Shown: in pieces, positions 17,444 to 26,050 of the stretch
Position numbering within the stretch: position 1 is the stretch's first letter
Layout of the letters: every line of letters starts with the position of its first letter
From: an uncultured Bacteroidota bacterium
GTDB taxonomy: Bacteria; Bacteroidota; Bacteroidia; Chitinophagales; Chitinophagaceae
NCBI GenBank assembly: GCA_903938445.1
Contig: CAJADG010000078.1
Span: 1-45,626 of the forward strand
DNA: 45,626 nucleotides
Direction of reading: 5' to 3'
The notes under the pieces: model-generated
Told to the model about the DNA's origin: nothing
Database searches by the model: none
The model's input: the letters and a program-made list of their open reading frames with translations, nothing else
Program-made: the position numbers and the translations under genes

Positions 17444-17492
17444 AAAAAGGACTTTTTTCTAGATTTATTTAATCAAAAAAAAGTCCTTTTTT
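17444..17492 (+). terminator. Rho-independent terminator after purA
   Basis: AAAAAGGACTTTTTT (17444-17458) pairs with AAAAAAGTCCTTTTT (17477-17491) around an 18-base loop, starting 20 bases after the purA stop. The A/T-flanked GGAC core gives runs of T on either strand, but only purA reads into it here. Confidence 0.8.
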
Positions 17493-17545
17493 ATTTGGCA
17501 AATAAAAAAAATGGTTGAAATTTTACAGTGTAATTTCAATGAACT

Positions 17546-17905
17546 ATGGCAGTAAAAACAATCAAAGAAAAAAAGTCCGCTACAAAGAAAACCGATTTAG
17601 ATCCAGCGGAAAAAGTGAGCAAGTCAGCATCAAAGAAAAAGGTGGTTGACGAGGAAGAAGACGCGGATGCGTCTGATGTAGACGATGACTTAGAGGAAGA
17701 AGTTGATGATGACTGGGGTAAGGAAGAAGAAGACGATAGCTGGGATCCAGACTTTGAAGAGTTTGACATTCCAAAAAAATCAACTAAGAAAGCCGGCAAA
17801 GGAAAAAAATCAAGTGATGATGACGATGACCTTGGCCTAGATGATGACTTAAACTTAGACGATGATTTGTTTGATGACAAAGATGAATTTGATGATGATT
17901 TCTAG
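17546..17905 (+). CDS. Small, extremely acidic low-complexity protein
   Basis: The protein is 119 residues. A basic N-terminus (MAVKTIKEKKSATKKTD) and a second Lys-rich patch (PKKSTKKAGKGKK) are separated by Asp/Glu-rich blocks, and the tail (about residues 90-119) is nearly all Asp, Leu and Phe. No fold or membrane segment is visible and it should be disordered. Conserved short acidic proteins of this kind occur in Bacteroidota without known role; by analogy the acidic tail of the RNA polymerase delta subunit of Firmicutes acts as a nucleic-acid mimic, but no homology is claimed. It is transcribed toward the convergent lytic transglycosylase gene, 28 bases away. The opposite strand reads as a Ser-rich frame, which I regard as a shadow. 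Confidence 0.75.
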   Translation: MAVKTIKEKKSATKKTDLDPAEKVSKSASKKKVVDEEEDADASDVDDDLEEEVDDDWGKEEEDDSWDPDFEEFDIPKKSTKKAGKGKKSSDDDDDLGLDDDLNLDDDLFDDKDEFDDDF

Positions 17906-17933
17906 TTTAAAAAAACAACATCAAATTAAAATA

Positions 17934-18935
17934 CTAATACTCCTTAATGTTGTATAAAGATTGTAAAGAGGCCTGTAAAATATCATTTTTACGGGCCTCA
18001 AATTTTTCTAGCTTATCCTTAGGTAGTTTTAAAGTATAAGATTTTCCAGTAGCTACCACTTGATCGAACTTTGGATTTAAAGCACTTAATTCCTTTTCAA
18101 CAATATCTAAGTAAGCAGCAATCACCGCAATTCTGAATCTACCACTAATGGTCACTTCTTTTAAATCGGTTTGTAATAAAACTGAAGTTCCTTTTTTGTT
18201 TTTTGCATCTGTACTAGGGGTAAGTTCAAATGCTCGCGCATTCTCTTCCATTACATAATGAGTGGCTATAAATTTCTTAACATGATTTCTTGTTTCCAAG
18301 GGAAGCTCATATTGTAGTTGCCAAAAATCCTTAGTGCCTTTTTTCTGAATCGCTTGCTTTAACCTACCTGCGCCCCCATTGTATGCAGCCACTACTAGTA
18401 ACCAATCCCCAAACTGTGCGTATAATTCTTTAAGCAAGGTAGCTGCTGCAATAGTACTTTTTCTATAATCAGTTCTTTCGTCAATCGGAGTTGTCTTTAG
18501 ACCCAATTGAGCTGCTTCATCGGGCATTAATTGCCAAGGCCCCACTGCACCGGCCCAAGAAACTAAATTGGAACTTAAATGACTTTCAATCACGCTTAAG
18601 TATTTTAATTCCACAGGCACCCCATTGGCTGTTAAAATTTCATCATATAAATTAAAATAGGGTTTTGCCCAGGTTTTCATTTTAGTCAATTCTGCACCTT
18701 GTTTATCCATATAGCTTTGAATAAAACTAATGGCTTTGGGATTTAATTGAAAATTAAAAGGCTTTTCTTTATTTCCGGTAGAAGTAATTTTAAACAAGCT
18801 TGAAAATCCAACTCTTACATCTTGTAATGAATCTACTTTTGTTTTAGAAGTTTGCGCTTGAATTTGAAGCATGCATAACATCAACAAACCAATGCAAGTA
18901 ATTTTTTTAATGAAAAGCTTAATATGCAAATTCAT
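17934..18935 (-). CDS. Periplasmic lytic transglycosylase, SLT domain
   Basis: The protein is 333 residues with a signal peptide (about 1-28, ending QIQAQ). The SLT lysozyme-like domain spans about 100-230: catalytic Glu117 in LSVIESHL, then SWAGAVGPWQLMP and VVAAYNGGAGRL. It should cleave peptidoglycan glycan strands, forming anhydro-muramic ends. It is MltD-like in its SLT domain, but I see no LysM repeats; the last 80 residues are a lysine-rich tail (SYTLKLPKDKLEKFEARK). It starts 7 bases after the gatA stop codon, so the two are likely co-transcribed. Confidence 0.9.
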   Translation of the reverse strand: MNLHIKLFIKKITCIGLLMLCMLQIQAQTSKTKVDSLQDVRVGFSSLFKITSTGNKEKPFNFQLNPKAISFIQSYMDKQGAELTKMKTWAKPYFNLYDEILTANGVPVELKYLSVIESHLSSNLVSWAGAVGPWQLMPDEAAQLGLKTTPIDERTDYRKSTIAAATLLKELYAQFGDWLLVVAAYNGGAGRLKQAIQKKGTKDFWQLQYELPLETRNHVKKFIATHYVMEENARAFELTPSTDAKNKKGTSVLLQTDLKEVTISGRFRIAVIAAYLDIVEKELSALNPKFDQVVATGKSYTLKLPKDKLEKFEARKNDILQASLQSLYNIKEY

Positions 18936-18942
18936 AAAATAA

Positions 18943-20376
18943 TTATTCTTTCAATTTCATCATCTCATTAGAAAACTGAAGTAATCCTATTTCATTAAAA
19001 GAGGCACTCATTATTTGTAGTCCAAAAGGCATACCATTGGAGTGTTGAAACAAAGGAATAGAAATGGCTGGAATACCCACCAAATTCGCATACACGGTAT
19101 ATATATCTGCCAAAAACATTTCAGTAGCAGAGTGACAATTTTCACCTAGTTTAAAAGCAGGACTTGGCACAGTGGGTGAAACCAAAATATCATACTTTGA
19201 AAATAAATCATTGGTAAGGTCTACTAATTTTCGACGCACTTGTTGTGCTTTTGTAAAGTAGGCATCAAAATAACCCGCACTTAAAACAAATGTTCCCAAT
19301 AAAATTCTTCTTTGTACTTCTGCTCCAAAACCTTCTGTTCTTGATTTTTTATATAAGTCGGTGAGGTCTTCTATTTTATCTTGAGTACGATGACCAAATT
19401 TAATACCATCAAAACGAGATAAATTACTGGATGCTTCTGCGGTAGTAAGTACATAATACGCAGGCACTAAATAACTAAGTAAACTAAAATCAATCCCTTC
19501 TACTTGATATCCTTTTTCAACCAAGGATGCTAAATAAGATTCGGTCTGTTTTTTAATTTCAGGATCCAAGCCAGGATGTGATAAAGTTTCTTTAAAGTAG
19601 GCTACTTTTTTAGGAGTTGTATTTTCAATAACAGCTGAATAAGTGGGCACTTCTTTAGCAGAAACGGTACTGTCAAAATGATCAGCACCAGCAATTACTT
19701 CTAAAACCAATGCAGCATCTTGTACGGTATGTGAAAAGATACCTATTTGGTCAAAGGAAGATGCATAAGCAATTAATCCATATCTAGAAATACGACCATA
19801 ACTTGGCTTTAGTCCAATCACTCCACAAAAATCAGCAGGCTGACGAACGGATCCACCAGTGTCTGATCCTAAACTCACCATACATAAATTGGCTTGAATA
19901 GCCACTGCAGAACCACCTGATGAACCACCTGGCACACGTGTATTATCCAATGCATTTTTTACTGGGCCGAAAGCAGAATTTTCATTACTACTTCCCATTG
20001 CAAATTCATCACAGTTTTGTCTACCAATGATAATGGCCCCTTCGTCTATTAATTTTTGTACTGCAGTTGCAGAATACACTGCTGTGTAATTTTCAAGTAT
20101 TTTAGACGCTGCACTTACCTTATGTCCATTATAACACAATACATCTTTAATACCCACTACTACTCCATGCAATTTACCCAAAGGCTCTCCGGAAGATTGT
20201 AGTGTATCTAATTCAATTGCGCGCTTTTTTGCTTCTGCTCCAAATACTTCTAAAAAAGAATTTAACTGTGCATTTTTTTCGATTTGTTCCAAATAAAAAT
20301 CTACTGCCTGCGTACAGGAAAACGTACCGGCAGCTAGTGCATTTTGATAATCTTTTATGGTGTTGAATGGAAACAA
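18943..20376 (-). CDS. gatA: Glutamyl-tRNA(Gln) amidotransferase subunit A
   Basis: The protein is 477 residues, the family length. As the amidase of GatCAB it releases ammonia from glutamine to convert Glu-tRNA(Gln) into Gln-tRNA(Gln). The Ser-cisSer-Lys triad is visible as Lys77 (VVVGIKDV), Ser152 (PGGSSGGSAVA) and Ser176 (GSDTGGSVRQP). The best start is TTG at 20376: no ATG lies upstream in frame, and residues from MFPFNTIKDYQ match the usual N-terminus. A -7-like TACCTTTA lies at 20428-20421 on the minus strand. gatB and gatC are not in the window. It is followed by the lytic transglycosylase gene. A stand-alone amidase is the less likely alternative. Confidence 0.92.
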   Translation of the reverse strand: MFPFNTIKDYQNALAAGTFSCTQAVDFYLEQIEKNAQLNSFLEVFGAEAKKRAIELDTLQSSGEPLGKLHGVVVGIKDVLCYNGHKVSAASKILENYTAVYSATAVQKLIDEGAIIIGRQNCDEFAMGSSNENSAFGPVKNALDNTRVPGGSSGGSAVAIQANLCMVSLGSDTGGSVRQPADFCGVIGLKPSYGRISRYGLIAYASSFDQIGIFSHTVQDAALVLEVIAGADHFDSTVSAKEVPTYSAVIENTTPKKVAYFKETLSHPGLDPEIKKQTESYLASLVEKGYQVEGIDFSLLSYLVPAYYVLTTAEASSNLSRFDGIKFGHRTQDKIEDLTDLYKKSRTEGFGAEVQRRILLGTFVLSAGYFDAYFTKAQQVRRKLVDLTNDLFSKYDILVSPTVPSPAFKLGENCHSATEMFLADIYTVYANLVGIPAISIPLFQHSNGMPFGLQIMSASFNEIGLLQFSNEMMKLKE

Positions 20377-20441
20377 TGGAACTGTTATTTGTGAGTGATC
20401 AATTGAATAAAACTTAAACTTAAAGGTACGAGAAATATCAT

Positions 20442-20474
20442 AAAAAAACGGACTCCGAAAATCGGAATCCGTTT
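20442..20474 (-). terminator. Rho-independent terminator after rplS
   Basis: AAACGGACTCCGA (20446-20458) pairs with TCGGAATCCGTTT (20462-20474) with one mismatch and a 3-base loop. On the minus strand it is followed by a run of seven T (complement of 20442-20448), 52 bases beyond the rplS stop. Confidence 0.88.
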
Positions 20475-20525
20475 ACTATAAATTGATTCAATAAGCGTTT
20501 TGTAAAAAAACTTTCTTGTTGAGTA

Positions 20526-20876
20526 CTAGAATCTTTTTTCCTTAATACGAGCGCTCTTACCACTACGATCACGTAAGTAGTATAATTTAGCACGACGTAC
20601 TTTACCAGACTTATTCAACACGATACCATCGATGTTTGGAGATAAGAAAGGAAATAAACGCTCTACACCTACACCATCAGAGATTTTACGAACAGTAAAA
20701 GTAGCAGTAGCACCAGTTCCTTGTGTTTTGATGACATCACCACGGAAACTTTGGATACGCTCTTTACCACCCTCTACAATCTTGTAGTTTACGGTAATAT
20801 TATCACCAGCTTTAAATGCTGGGTAGTCTTTTTTTGCTGTCAATTGCTCGTGTACGAACTTTACTGCTTCGCTCAT
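20526..20876 (-). CDS. rplS: 50S ribosomal protein L19
   Basis: The protein is 116 residues, the standard length. Family motifs are clear: [29 protein letters not shown], then [24 protein letters not shown], and the C-terminal [23 protein letters not shown]19 sits at the subunit interface of the ribosome. The gene is a single transcription unit here, with its own strong promoter (20899-20930) and terminator (20442-20474). The usual neighbours rimM and trmD are not adjacent. Confidence 0.98.
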   Translation of the reverse strand: MSEAVKFVHEQLTAKKDYPAFKAGDNITVNYKIVEGGKERIQSFRGDVIKTQGTGATATFTVRKISDGVGVERLFPFLSPNIDGIVLNKSGKVRRAKLYYLRDRSGKSARIKEKRF

Positions 20877-20898
20877 AATTCTTGTTTTTTGCGGACGG

Positions 20899-20930
20899 CA
20901 AAGGTAGGGTTACCCTCGCTATTATCCAAA
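20899..20930 (-). promoter_or_regulatory. Promoter of rplS, Bacteroidota consensus
   Basis: On the minus strand TTTG (20930-20927), a 20-base spacer and TACCTTTG (20906-20899) match the Bacteroidota housekeeping promoter TTTG-N19-21-TAnnTTTG exactly. The leader to the ATG at 20876 would be about 15-20 bases. It is the cleanest promoter in the window. Confidence 0.8.
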
Positions 20931-20978
20931 TTATTTCAATCAAATATTAAATTCCCGCCTTTTTAGGCCTTTTTTCTA

Positions 20979-22544
20979 CTATCGAGCAATATTAACGGCT
21001 CTTTTTTCACGGATTACAGTCACTTTAATCTGACCAGGATAGGTCATTTCAGTTTGTATTTTCTGTGCAATTTCAAAGCTCAATTGGTCTGAAGACTGAT
21101 CGGTTACCTTTTCAGCTTCCACAATCACCCTCAATTCACGACCGGCTTGGATAGCATAGGCTTTTTCTACCCCTTGGTAGTTCATTGCTAAGTTCTCTAA
21201 GTCCTTGATTCTCTGAATATATTGTTGCATGATCTCTCTTCTTGCACCTGGTCTAGCACCGCTGATCGCGTCACAAGCCTGGATAATGGGAGAAATCACA
21301 TATTGCATTTCCATTTCATCGTGGTGGGCACCAATTGCATTTACCACCGCTGGGTTTTCACCATATTTCTCAGCTAATTTAGCCCCTAATAATGCGTGGC
21401 TCAATTCTGTTTCTTCATCTGGCACTTTACCAATATCGTGTAATAAACCTGCACGCTTAGCCAATTTAGGATTCATTCCTAATTCAGCAGCCATGATACC
21501 ACATAGGTTAGCAGTTTCACGAGAGTGCATTAATAAGTTTTGACCATAAGAACTACGGAAACGCATTTTACCTACGATTCTAATTAATTCTTTATGTAAA
21601 CCATGAATACCTAATTCAATAACAGTACGCTCTCCTATTTCTACAATTTGTTCTTCTAATTGACGGCGTGTTTTTTCAACCACTTCCTCGATACGAGCAG
21701 GGTGAATACGACCATCCGCCACTAAACGTTGTAAAGATAAACGAGCAATTTCACGACGTAATGGATCAAATGATGATAATAAGATCGCCTCTGGTGTATC
21801 ATCTACAATTAAATCCACTCCAGTAGCTGCTTCAATCGCACGGATATTACGTCCTTCACGACCAATAATTTGACCTTTCATTTCATCAGACTCCAAATTA
21901 AATACAGTCACTGTATTTTCGATAGCAACCTCGGCTGCAGTACGTTGAATAGACTGAATAATGATTTTTCTAGCTTCTTTATTTGCTTTTTGTTTAGCGT
22001 CCTCAATGATATCTTGTTGTAAAGAAAGTGCTTGTGTTTGAGCCTCATTCTTTAAACTTTCAATCAATTGTTGTTTGGCATCTTCGGCACTTAAATTGGC
22101 GATTTTTTCCAAACGACGAATATGTTCTTCTTGATGCTTCTCTAATTCAGTACGCTTCACATTCACCAAATCAATTTCACGATTTAATTTTTCTTTAATT
22201 ACATCGTTGTCCTTGATTTGTTTATCTAAAGCAGCTACTTTTTGATTAATGTTCAGCTCGTTTTGCTTGATACGATTTTCAGCTTCTCCAATTTTTTTAT
22301 TGCGCTCTAGAATTTCGCGGTCGTGATCAGCTTTTAATTGAACAAAACGTTCTTTGGCTTCTAATTGCTTTTCTTTCTTAACCGTTTCGGCTCTTAATTC
22401 AGCCTCTTTTAAAATGCTAGCTGCCTGAGCTTCCGCTTCTTCAACTTGTTTTTTGGTATTACGCGCAAAAACCAATTTGCCTACCAGGAGTCCGCCCACT
22501 AGTGAAGACGCTCCTACGATGATCAATAATATTGATGGTTCCAT
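20979..22544 (-). CDS. rny: Ribonuclease Y
   Basis: The protein is 521 residues, the typical length. An N-terminal membrane helix (about 4-24) anchors it, followed by a long charged coiled coil (about 30-200), a KH domain with the GREG loop (228-231) and an HD phosphohydrolase domain with His369-Asp370 in LLHDIGK and later GAHHDEME. It is a membrane-bound endoribonuclease that starts mRNA decay. It is downstream of zapA on the same strand with a 212-base gap. Frame and motifs are intact. Confidence 0.97.
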   Translation of the reverse strand: MEPSILLIIVGASSLVGGLLVGKLVFARNTKKQVEEAEAQAASILKEAELRAETVKKEKQLEAKERFVQLKADHDREILERNKKIGEAENRIKQNELNINQKVAALDKQIKDNDVIKEKLNREIDLVNVKRTELEKHQEEHIRRLEKIANLSAEDAKQQLIESLKNEAQTQALSLQQDIIEDAKQKANKEARKIIIQSIQRTAAEVAIENTVTVFNLESDEMKGQIIGREGRNIRAIEAATGVDLIVDDTPEAILLSSFDPLRREIARLSLQRLVADGRIHPARIEEVVEKTRRQLEEQIVEIGERTVIELGIHGLHKELIRIVGKMRFRSSYGQNLLMHSRETANLCGIMAAELGMNPKLAKRAGLLHDIGKVPDEETELSHALLGAKLAEKYGENPAVVNAIGAHHDEMEMQYVISPIIQACDAISGARPGARREIMQQYIQRIKDLENLAMNYQGVEKAYAIQAGRELRVIVEAEKVTDQSSDQLSFEIAQKIQTEMTYPGQIKVTVIREKRAVNIAR

Positions 22545-22756
22545 TGTCTAAATCTTGTTGTTTAAAAAAAATCATACTGCCCCTTTTTCGATTTGAAATT
22601 TCACTAATTCTTCAGTCATAAATTGCTGAACGACATAGTAAAGATACTATGCTGCAAGACAATCCATTACAAATTAATTTAATGCGTCAAAGGTTCAGCT
22701 ACGAAGATAAAGAAATAATGGAATGAATGGATGAATTTGCCCCCTTCTCCTATTAA
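22545..22756 (-). other. 212-bp zapA-rny spacer with hairpin; possible structured RNA
   Basis: No protein gene is visible. On the minus strand a perfect 7-bp stem, CATAGTA (22634-22640) with TACTATG (22645-22651) and a 4-base loop, is flanked further out by pairing TTGC/GCAA. A run of eight T precedes the rny start (complement of 22564-22571). The spacer may hold the rny promoter, a leader, or a small RNA. The zapA neighbourhood hosts the 6S RNA gene in enterobacteria, but I could not confirm a 6S fold here. Confidence 0.35.
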
Positions 22757-23071
22757 TTAGTTGCCAGAAACCACTTTTTCGATACTAGCGGTAAGAGAAT
22801 CGAGTTGATTTTGAAGATTTTCAAGCTCATATAGGTTTTGGCCTGAGGATTGCTGCTCGGTGGTGAACCATAAAAGGACCATGGAAATATAGTCTTGCAT
22901 GTCCTTGCCGGCATATAAATTCTTAAACTCTACCATTTTAGCATTGATAATGGCTGCTGTTTTTCGCACAGCCTCCTCATCTTTTGGAGCAATTCTTACC
23001 CTGTAACTACGATCTGCAATCGTAATATTAACGGGGATCATTTCGTTTGGGTTGGGTTGCTCAGTGGACAT
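22757..23071 (-). CDS. zapA: Cell division protein ZapA
   Basis: The protein is 104 residues. It has the ZapA pattern: an N-terminal beta segment IPVNITIADRSYRVRI, then EEAVRKTAAIINAKMVEF, and a C-terminal coiled coil (LENLQNQLDSLTASIEKVV). ZapA binds and cross-links FtsZ filaments at the division ring. It lies 26 bases after the small coiled-coil gene, in a pheT-coiled-coil-zapA-rny order that fits Bacteroidota arrangements. Confidence 0.88.
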   Translation of the reverse strand: MSTEQPNPNEMIPVNITIADRSYRVRIAPKDEEAVRKTAAIINAKMVEFKNLYAGKDMQDYISMVLLWFTTEQQSSGQNLYELENLQNQLDSLTASIEKVVSGN

Positions 23072-23097
23072 ACAATTATTTTATGCTTGTTGGAATA

Positions 23098-23388
23098 TTA
23101 AGGATTAAGATTATTGATTCCATTGTCAATTTCCTTAATATATTGGTCAATTTTTTTAATCAGCTTTGCCTTATCTAATGGATCCATGCCACCACCCTGA
23201 TTCATTAAGGAAGCGGTCAATTGCCCCTGCCCTTCTTTTATTTTTTCTTCTAAAGACTGTTGAACCTGTTGCTGATTGGCAATGGTTGATTTTAATTGTT
23301 GATTTTCTTTTTCCAAAGCAACATACATCTTTATTAAAGCACTCAGCTTTTCTTGTAAGTTGGATATGGATTTCTTTAAATCAACCAT
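23098..23388 (-). CDS. Small coiled-coil protein, possibly division-associated
   Basis: The protein is 96 residues and almost entirely helical: an N-terminal heptad-rich coil (about 5-60, with repeated Leu and Gln/Glu/Lys) and a shorter C-terminal helix (about 70-92) after a Gly-rich break (NQGGGMDP). There is no signal peptide or membrane segment. Being directly upstream of zapA (26 bases) suggests a ZapB-like partner of the division ring, but coiled coils are too degenerate to assign by eye. It follows pheT by 34 bases. Confidence 0.7.
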   Translation of the reverse strand: MVDLKKSISNLQEKLSALIKMYVALEKENQQLKSTIANQQQVQQSLEEKIKEGQGQLTASLMNQGGGMDPLDKAKLIKKIDQYIKEIDNGINNLNP

Positions 23389-23422
23389 GGTTAGGCTTTA
23401 TTGAATGGATTAATGAATATAG

Positions 23423-25834
23423 TTATTTTCTAATTTCAGCTTGTATATTTTTTTCAAATAGCTGAATCAAGGTCTTCATCATAGTATCAATTTCAACATC
23501 TGTTAAAGTCTTATCCGTAGCATTGAATACAAAATTAATAGCCACTGATTTTTTACCAGCTCCTAATTTTTCACTTTCAAAAATATCAAAAACACGGACA
23601 GAATTCAATGCAACTAATTTTGCTTGTTGAATACTTGATTGTATAGCTTCAAATGGTGTTTCCTTAGCAATCACCAATGCCAAATCTCTTTCTACGGAAG
23701 GATATTTTGAAACCTCTTTATACATCACTTTCTTACTTTGGTATGCCGCAAGTAATGCTGCTAAATCAAAATTGATATAATACACTGCTTGCTTAATTCC
23801 AAAGGCTTGAAGCTTTTTATTGCTCAATGATTCCAACTGTCCAATTGTTTTTTTATTCCAAACCAATTCCGTGTTTCCATGGGAACTTGTTTTTTCCTGG
23901 ACTCCATTGATTCCTAATAAATCTAAAATTGCATTGGCAATTCCTTTGGCTACAAAATAGTCCTGGACAGTTCCTTTTGTTCTCCAACTATCCGCCTGTA
24001 GTTTTCCAGAAATATAAATAGCAAGTTGTTCTGACTCGTAATATTTACCAGCATTAGATTTGCCATATACTTTGCCTATTTCAAAAAACGAAATCGCATT
24101 ATTTTGTCTATTTAAATTATAGGCAATAGCTTCTAAACCTGTCTCCAACATACTTGGACGCATTACATCCAATTCAGCACTCAAGTTATTTAACATTTTG
24201 ACTGCTGTAGTTAATGTTTCCTCGCTAAAGTAAGCACTGTTGGTGATGGAGTTGGTCAATATTTCTGTAAACCCACGACCCACTAAATAATTAGCCATTT
24301 TTTCTTTGAATTTTTCCTTTTGTTCTAATGGGTCAATAGAAGGACTCATTGTGATAGAACTTGGAATCTCAATATTATCCAAACCATCAATTCTTAACAC
24401 TTCTTCTACTAAGTCGGCCGGCAAACTAATGTCTGGCTTATGATATGGAACCGCCACTTGAATGCTATCTGCATTTTCATTCAATACCTCAAAGCCCAGG
24501 CTTGTTAATATTGTTTTTACTTTTTCATTTGGATATACTTTTCCGCTTAATTTTTTCAAGTAAGCATAAGTTAGCGTCACTACTGCTTTTGCTGCAGGGC
24601 TAGGATAAATATCAACCACTTCACTACATTTTCCTCCAGCTATTTCTTGAATCAAACCTGCTGCACGCTCTAATACATTCACCGTACCAGCAATATCCAC
24701 TCCCTTCTCAAAACGAGTAGCAGCATCGGTTCTAAGGCCATGGTGCAATGAAGTTTTACGCACATGTATATTCTCAAACCAAGCACTTTCTAAAAATATG
24801 CTCGTAGTTGATGTAGACACTCCACTTTTTAATCCACCAAAAACACCTGCAATACATAAAGGCTTTTCGGTATCACTAATCATTAAATCATTCGCTGTTA
24901 ATTTTCTTTCTGTGCCCTCTAGAGTCACAAACAAAGTGTCAGCAGGATATTTTTTAACCACTACTGTTGCATCTTTTATTTGATGTGCATTAAATGCATG
25001 CAAAGGCTGTCCAGTTTCATGTAAAATATAATTTGTAATGTCTACAATATTATTAATACTGCGAACCCCAATGGCAGCTAATCTATTTTTTAACCAGCTT
25101 GGAGAATCCTTTACTTGAACGCCTTCCATCACCAATCCACTATAACGCGCACAAGCTTTGGTATCTTCAATGACTACTTTGAAAGGCTTTACTGCATTGT
25201 CTTTTGCCAATGTATTTGTAAAAGGACTTTTTGCGCTAGTAGGCGATTCATGATAAGACAAATAAGCACATACATCTTTGGCAACACCATAATGACTCAT
25301 TGCATCCATACGATTAGGTGTAAGTCCTATTTCATATACATAATCTTGATAGTACTCGTACAATTCAGCAACAGGTGTGCCCACTTTTATATTTGAATCC
25401 AAAACGATAATTCCTCCGTGATCATCACTAACACCAATTTCATCTTCGGCACAAATCATACCCTCACTTTCTTCCCCTCTAATTTTTGCCAACTTCATGT
25501 TAATACCTGCTTCGGCATTTTTAGGATAAATAGTGGTTCCAATGGTAGCCACCACTACTTTTTGACCTAATGCCACATTACTTGCACCACAAACAATATG
25601 TAAAGGACGTTCTCCCCCTGTATTGACTTTTGTTAATTTTAATTTATCCGCATTGGGATGTTGGCTTAATTCCACCACTTCACCCACCAACAATCCTGCT
25701 AAGCCTCCTTTAAAATTTTCTATTTTTTCCATGGATTCCACTTCTAAACCAATAGAGGTCAATATAGTAGATAAATCTTCGGGGCTAATTGTTTTTGGTA
25801 AATATTCACTCAGCCAGTTGTAACTAATGGTCAT
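23423..25834 (-). CDS. pheT: Phenylalanyl-tRNA synthetase beta subunit
   Basis: The protein is 803 residues, the usual length. Domains in order: an N-terminal EMAP-type tRNA-binding fold (about 40-150, with LKLTKVNTG and HIVCGASNV), the B3/B4 editing region (about 210-395, with GVRSINNIVDITNYIL and ESAWFENIHVRKTS), B5 (about 405-480, with LVEEVLRIDGLDNIEIPS), the catalytic-like core (about 500-700) and a C-terminal FDX-ACB domain (KYPSVERDLALVI). With PheS, which is not in the window, it charges tRNA-Phe. It is divergent from dnaB. Confidence 0.97.
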   Translation of the reverse strand: MTISYNWLSEYLPKTISPEDLSTILTSIGLEVESMEKIENFKGGLAGLLVGEVVELSQHPNADKLKLTKVNTGGERPLHIVCGASNVALGQKVVVATIGTTIYPKNAEAGINMKLAKIRGEESEGMICAEDEIGVSDDHGGIIVLDSNIKVGTPVAELYEYYQDYVYEIGLTPNRMDAMSHYGVAKDVCAYLSYHESPTSAKSPFTNTLAKDNAVKPFKVVIEDTKACARYSGLVMEGVQVKDSPSWLKNRLAAIGVRSINNIVDITNYILHETGQPLHAFNAHQIKDATVVVKKYPADTLFVTLEGTERKLTANDLMISDTEKPLCIAGVFGGLKSGVSTSTTSIFLESAWFENIHVRKTSLHHGLRTDAATRFEKGVDIAGTVNVLERAAGLIQEIAGGKCSEVVDIYPSPAAKAVVTLTYAYLKKLSGKVYPNEKVKTILTSLGFEVLNENADSIQVAVPYHKPDISLPADLVEEVLRIDGLDNIEIPSSITMSPSIDPLEQKEKFKEKMANYLVGRGFTEILTNSITNSAYFSEETLTTAVKMLNNLSAELDVMRPSMLETGLEAIAYNLNRQNNAISFFEIGKVYGKSNAGKYYESEQLAIYISGKLQADSWRTKGTVQDYFVAKGIANAILDLLGINGVQEKTSSHGNTELVWNKKTIGQLESLSNKKLQAFGIKQAVYYINFDLAALLAAYQSKKVMYKEVSKYPSVERDLALVIAKETPFEAIQSSIQQAKLVALNSVRVFDIFESEKLGAGKKSVAINFVFNATDKTLTDVEIDTMMKTLIQLFEKNIQAEIRK

Positions 25835-25857
25835 ATAAGCACTTTAAAGTATAGCTT

Positions 25858-25865
25858 CAAAAATA
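25858..25865 (-). promoter_or_regulatory. -7 promoter box of pheT
   Basis: TATTTTTG on the minus strand (complement of CAAAAATA) lies 23 bases before the pheT ATG, matching TAnnTTTG and giving a leader of about 18 bases. The nearest upstream TTTG (25896-25893) is about 26 bases away, longer than consensus. Confidence 0.5.
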
Positions 25866-25895
25866 AGCAATTTTTTGCGCGCGTATGGACTCAAA

Positions 25896-25979
25896 GGTGA
25901 ATAACCCGAAAATTGAGGTGCAAAACAGGTGAATAACCCCAAAATCATGTGCATTGTAGTTCTACTAATTTGTGGATAT
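25896..25979 (-). promoter_or_regulatory. Cluster of three DnaA-box-like 9-mers upstream of dnaB
   Basis: Read on the minus strand, TTATTCACC occurs at 25904-25896 and 25936-25928, and ATATCCACA at 25979-25971. Each differs at one position from the DnaA box TTATNCACA. All three face the same way. Their start-to-start spacings, 32 and 43 bases, are close to three and four helical turns. The first two sit in a longer direct repeat sharing AGGTGAATAACCC (25895-25907 and 25927-25939). The sites lie between the divergent pheT and dnaB genes. Confidence 0.5.
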
Positions 25980-26050
25980 CCAAACTTGAAAATAAATTTC
26001 ATGTTCTGCTTTTTAGAGTGGATTTTCGCAGTAAGAAAACAGTGTTTATT

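Noticed and set aside
17536..17880. Ser-rich minus-strand frame
   Set aside because: It mirrors Asp/Glu codons of the acidic plus-strand protein; the plus frame has a balanced basic/acidic design and an ATG start, and the minus frame has no motif.
25949..26050. N-terminal extension of DnaB
   Set aside because: The added residues do not resemble DnaB, and the extension crosses a DnaA-box-like site; ATG at 26051 gives the normal N-terminus.
25850..26050. Calling the pheT/dnaB gap a chromosomal origin
   Set aside because: Only three imperfect boxes are present, with no dnaA or rpmH nearby and no GC-skew data; only a DnaA-site cluster is claimed.
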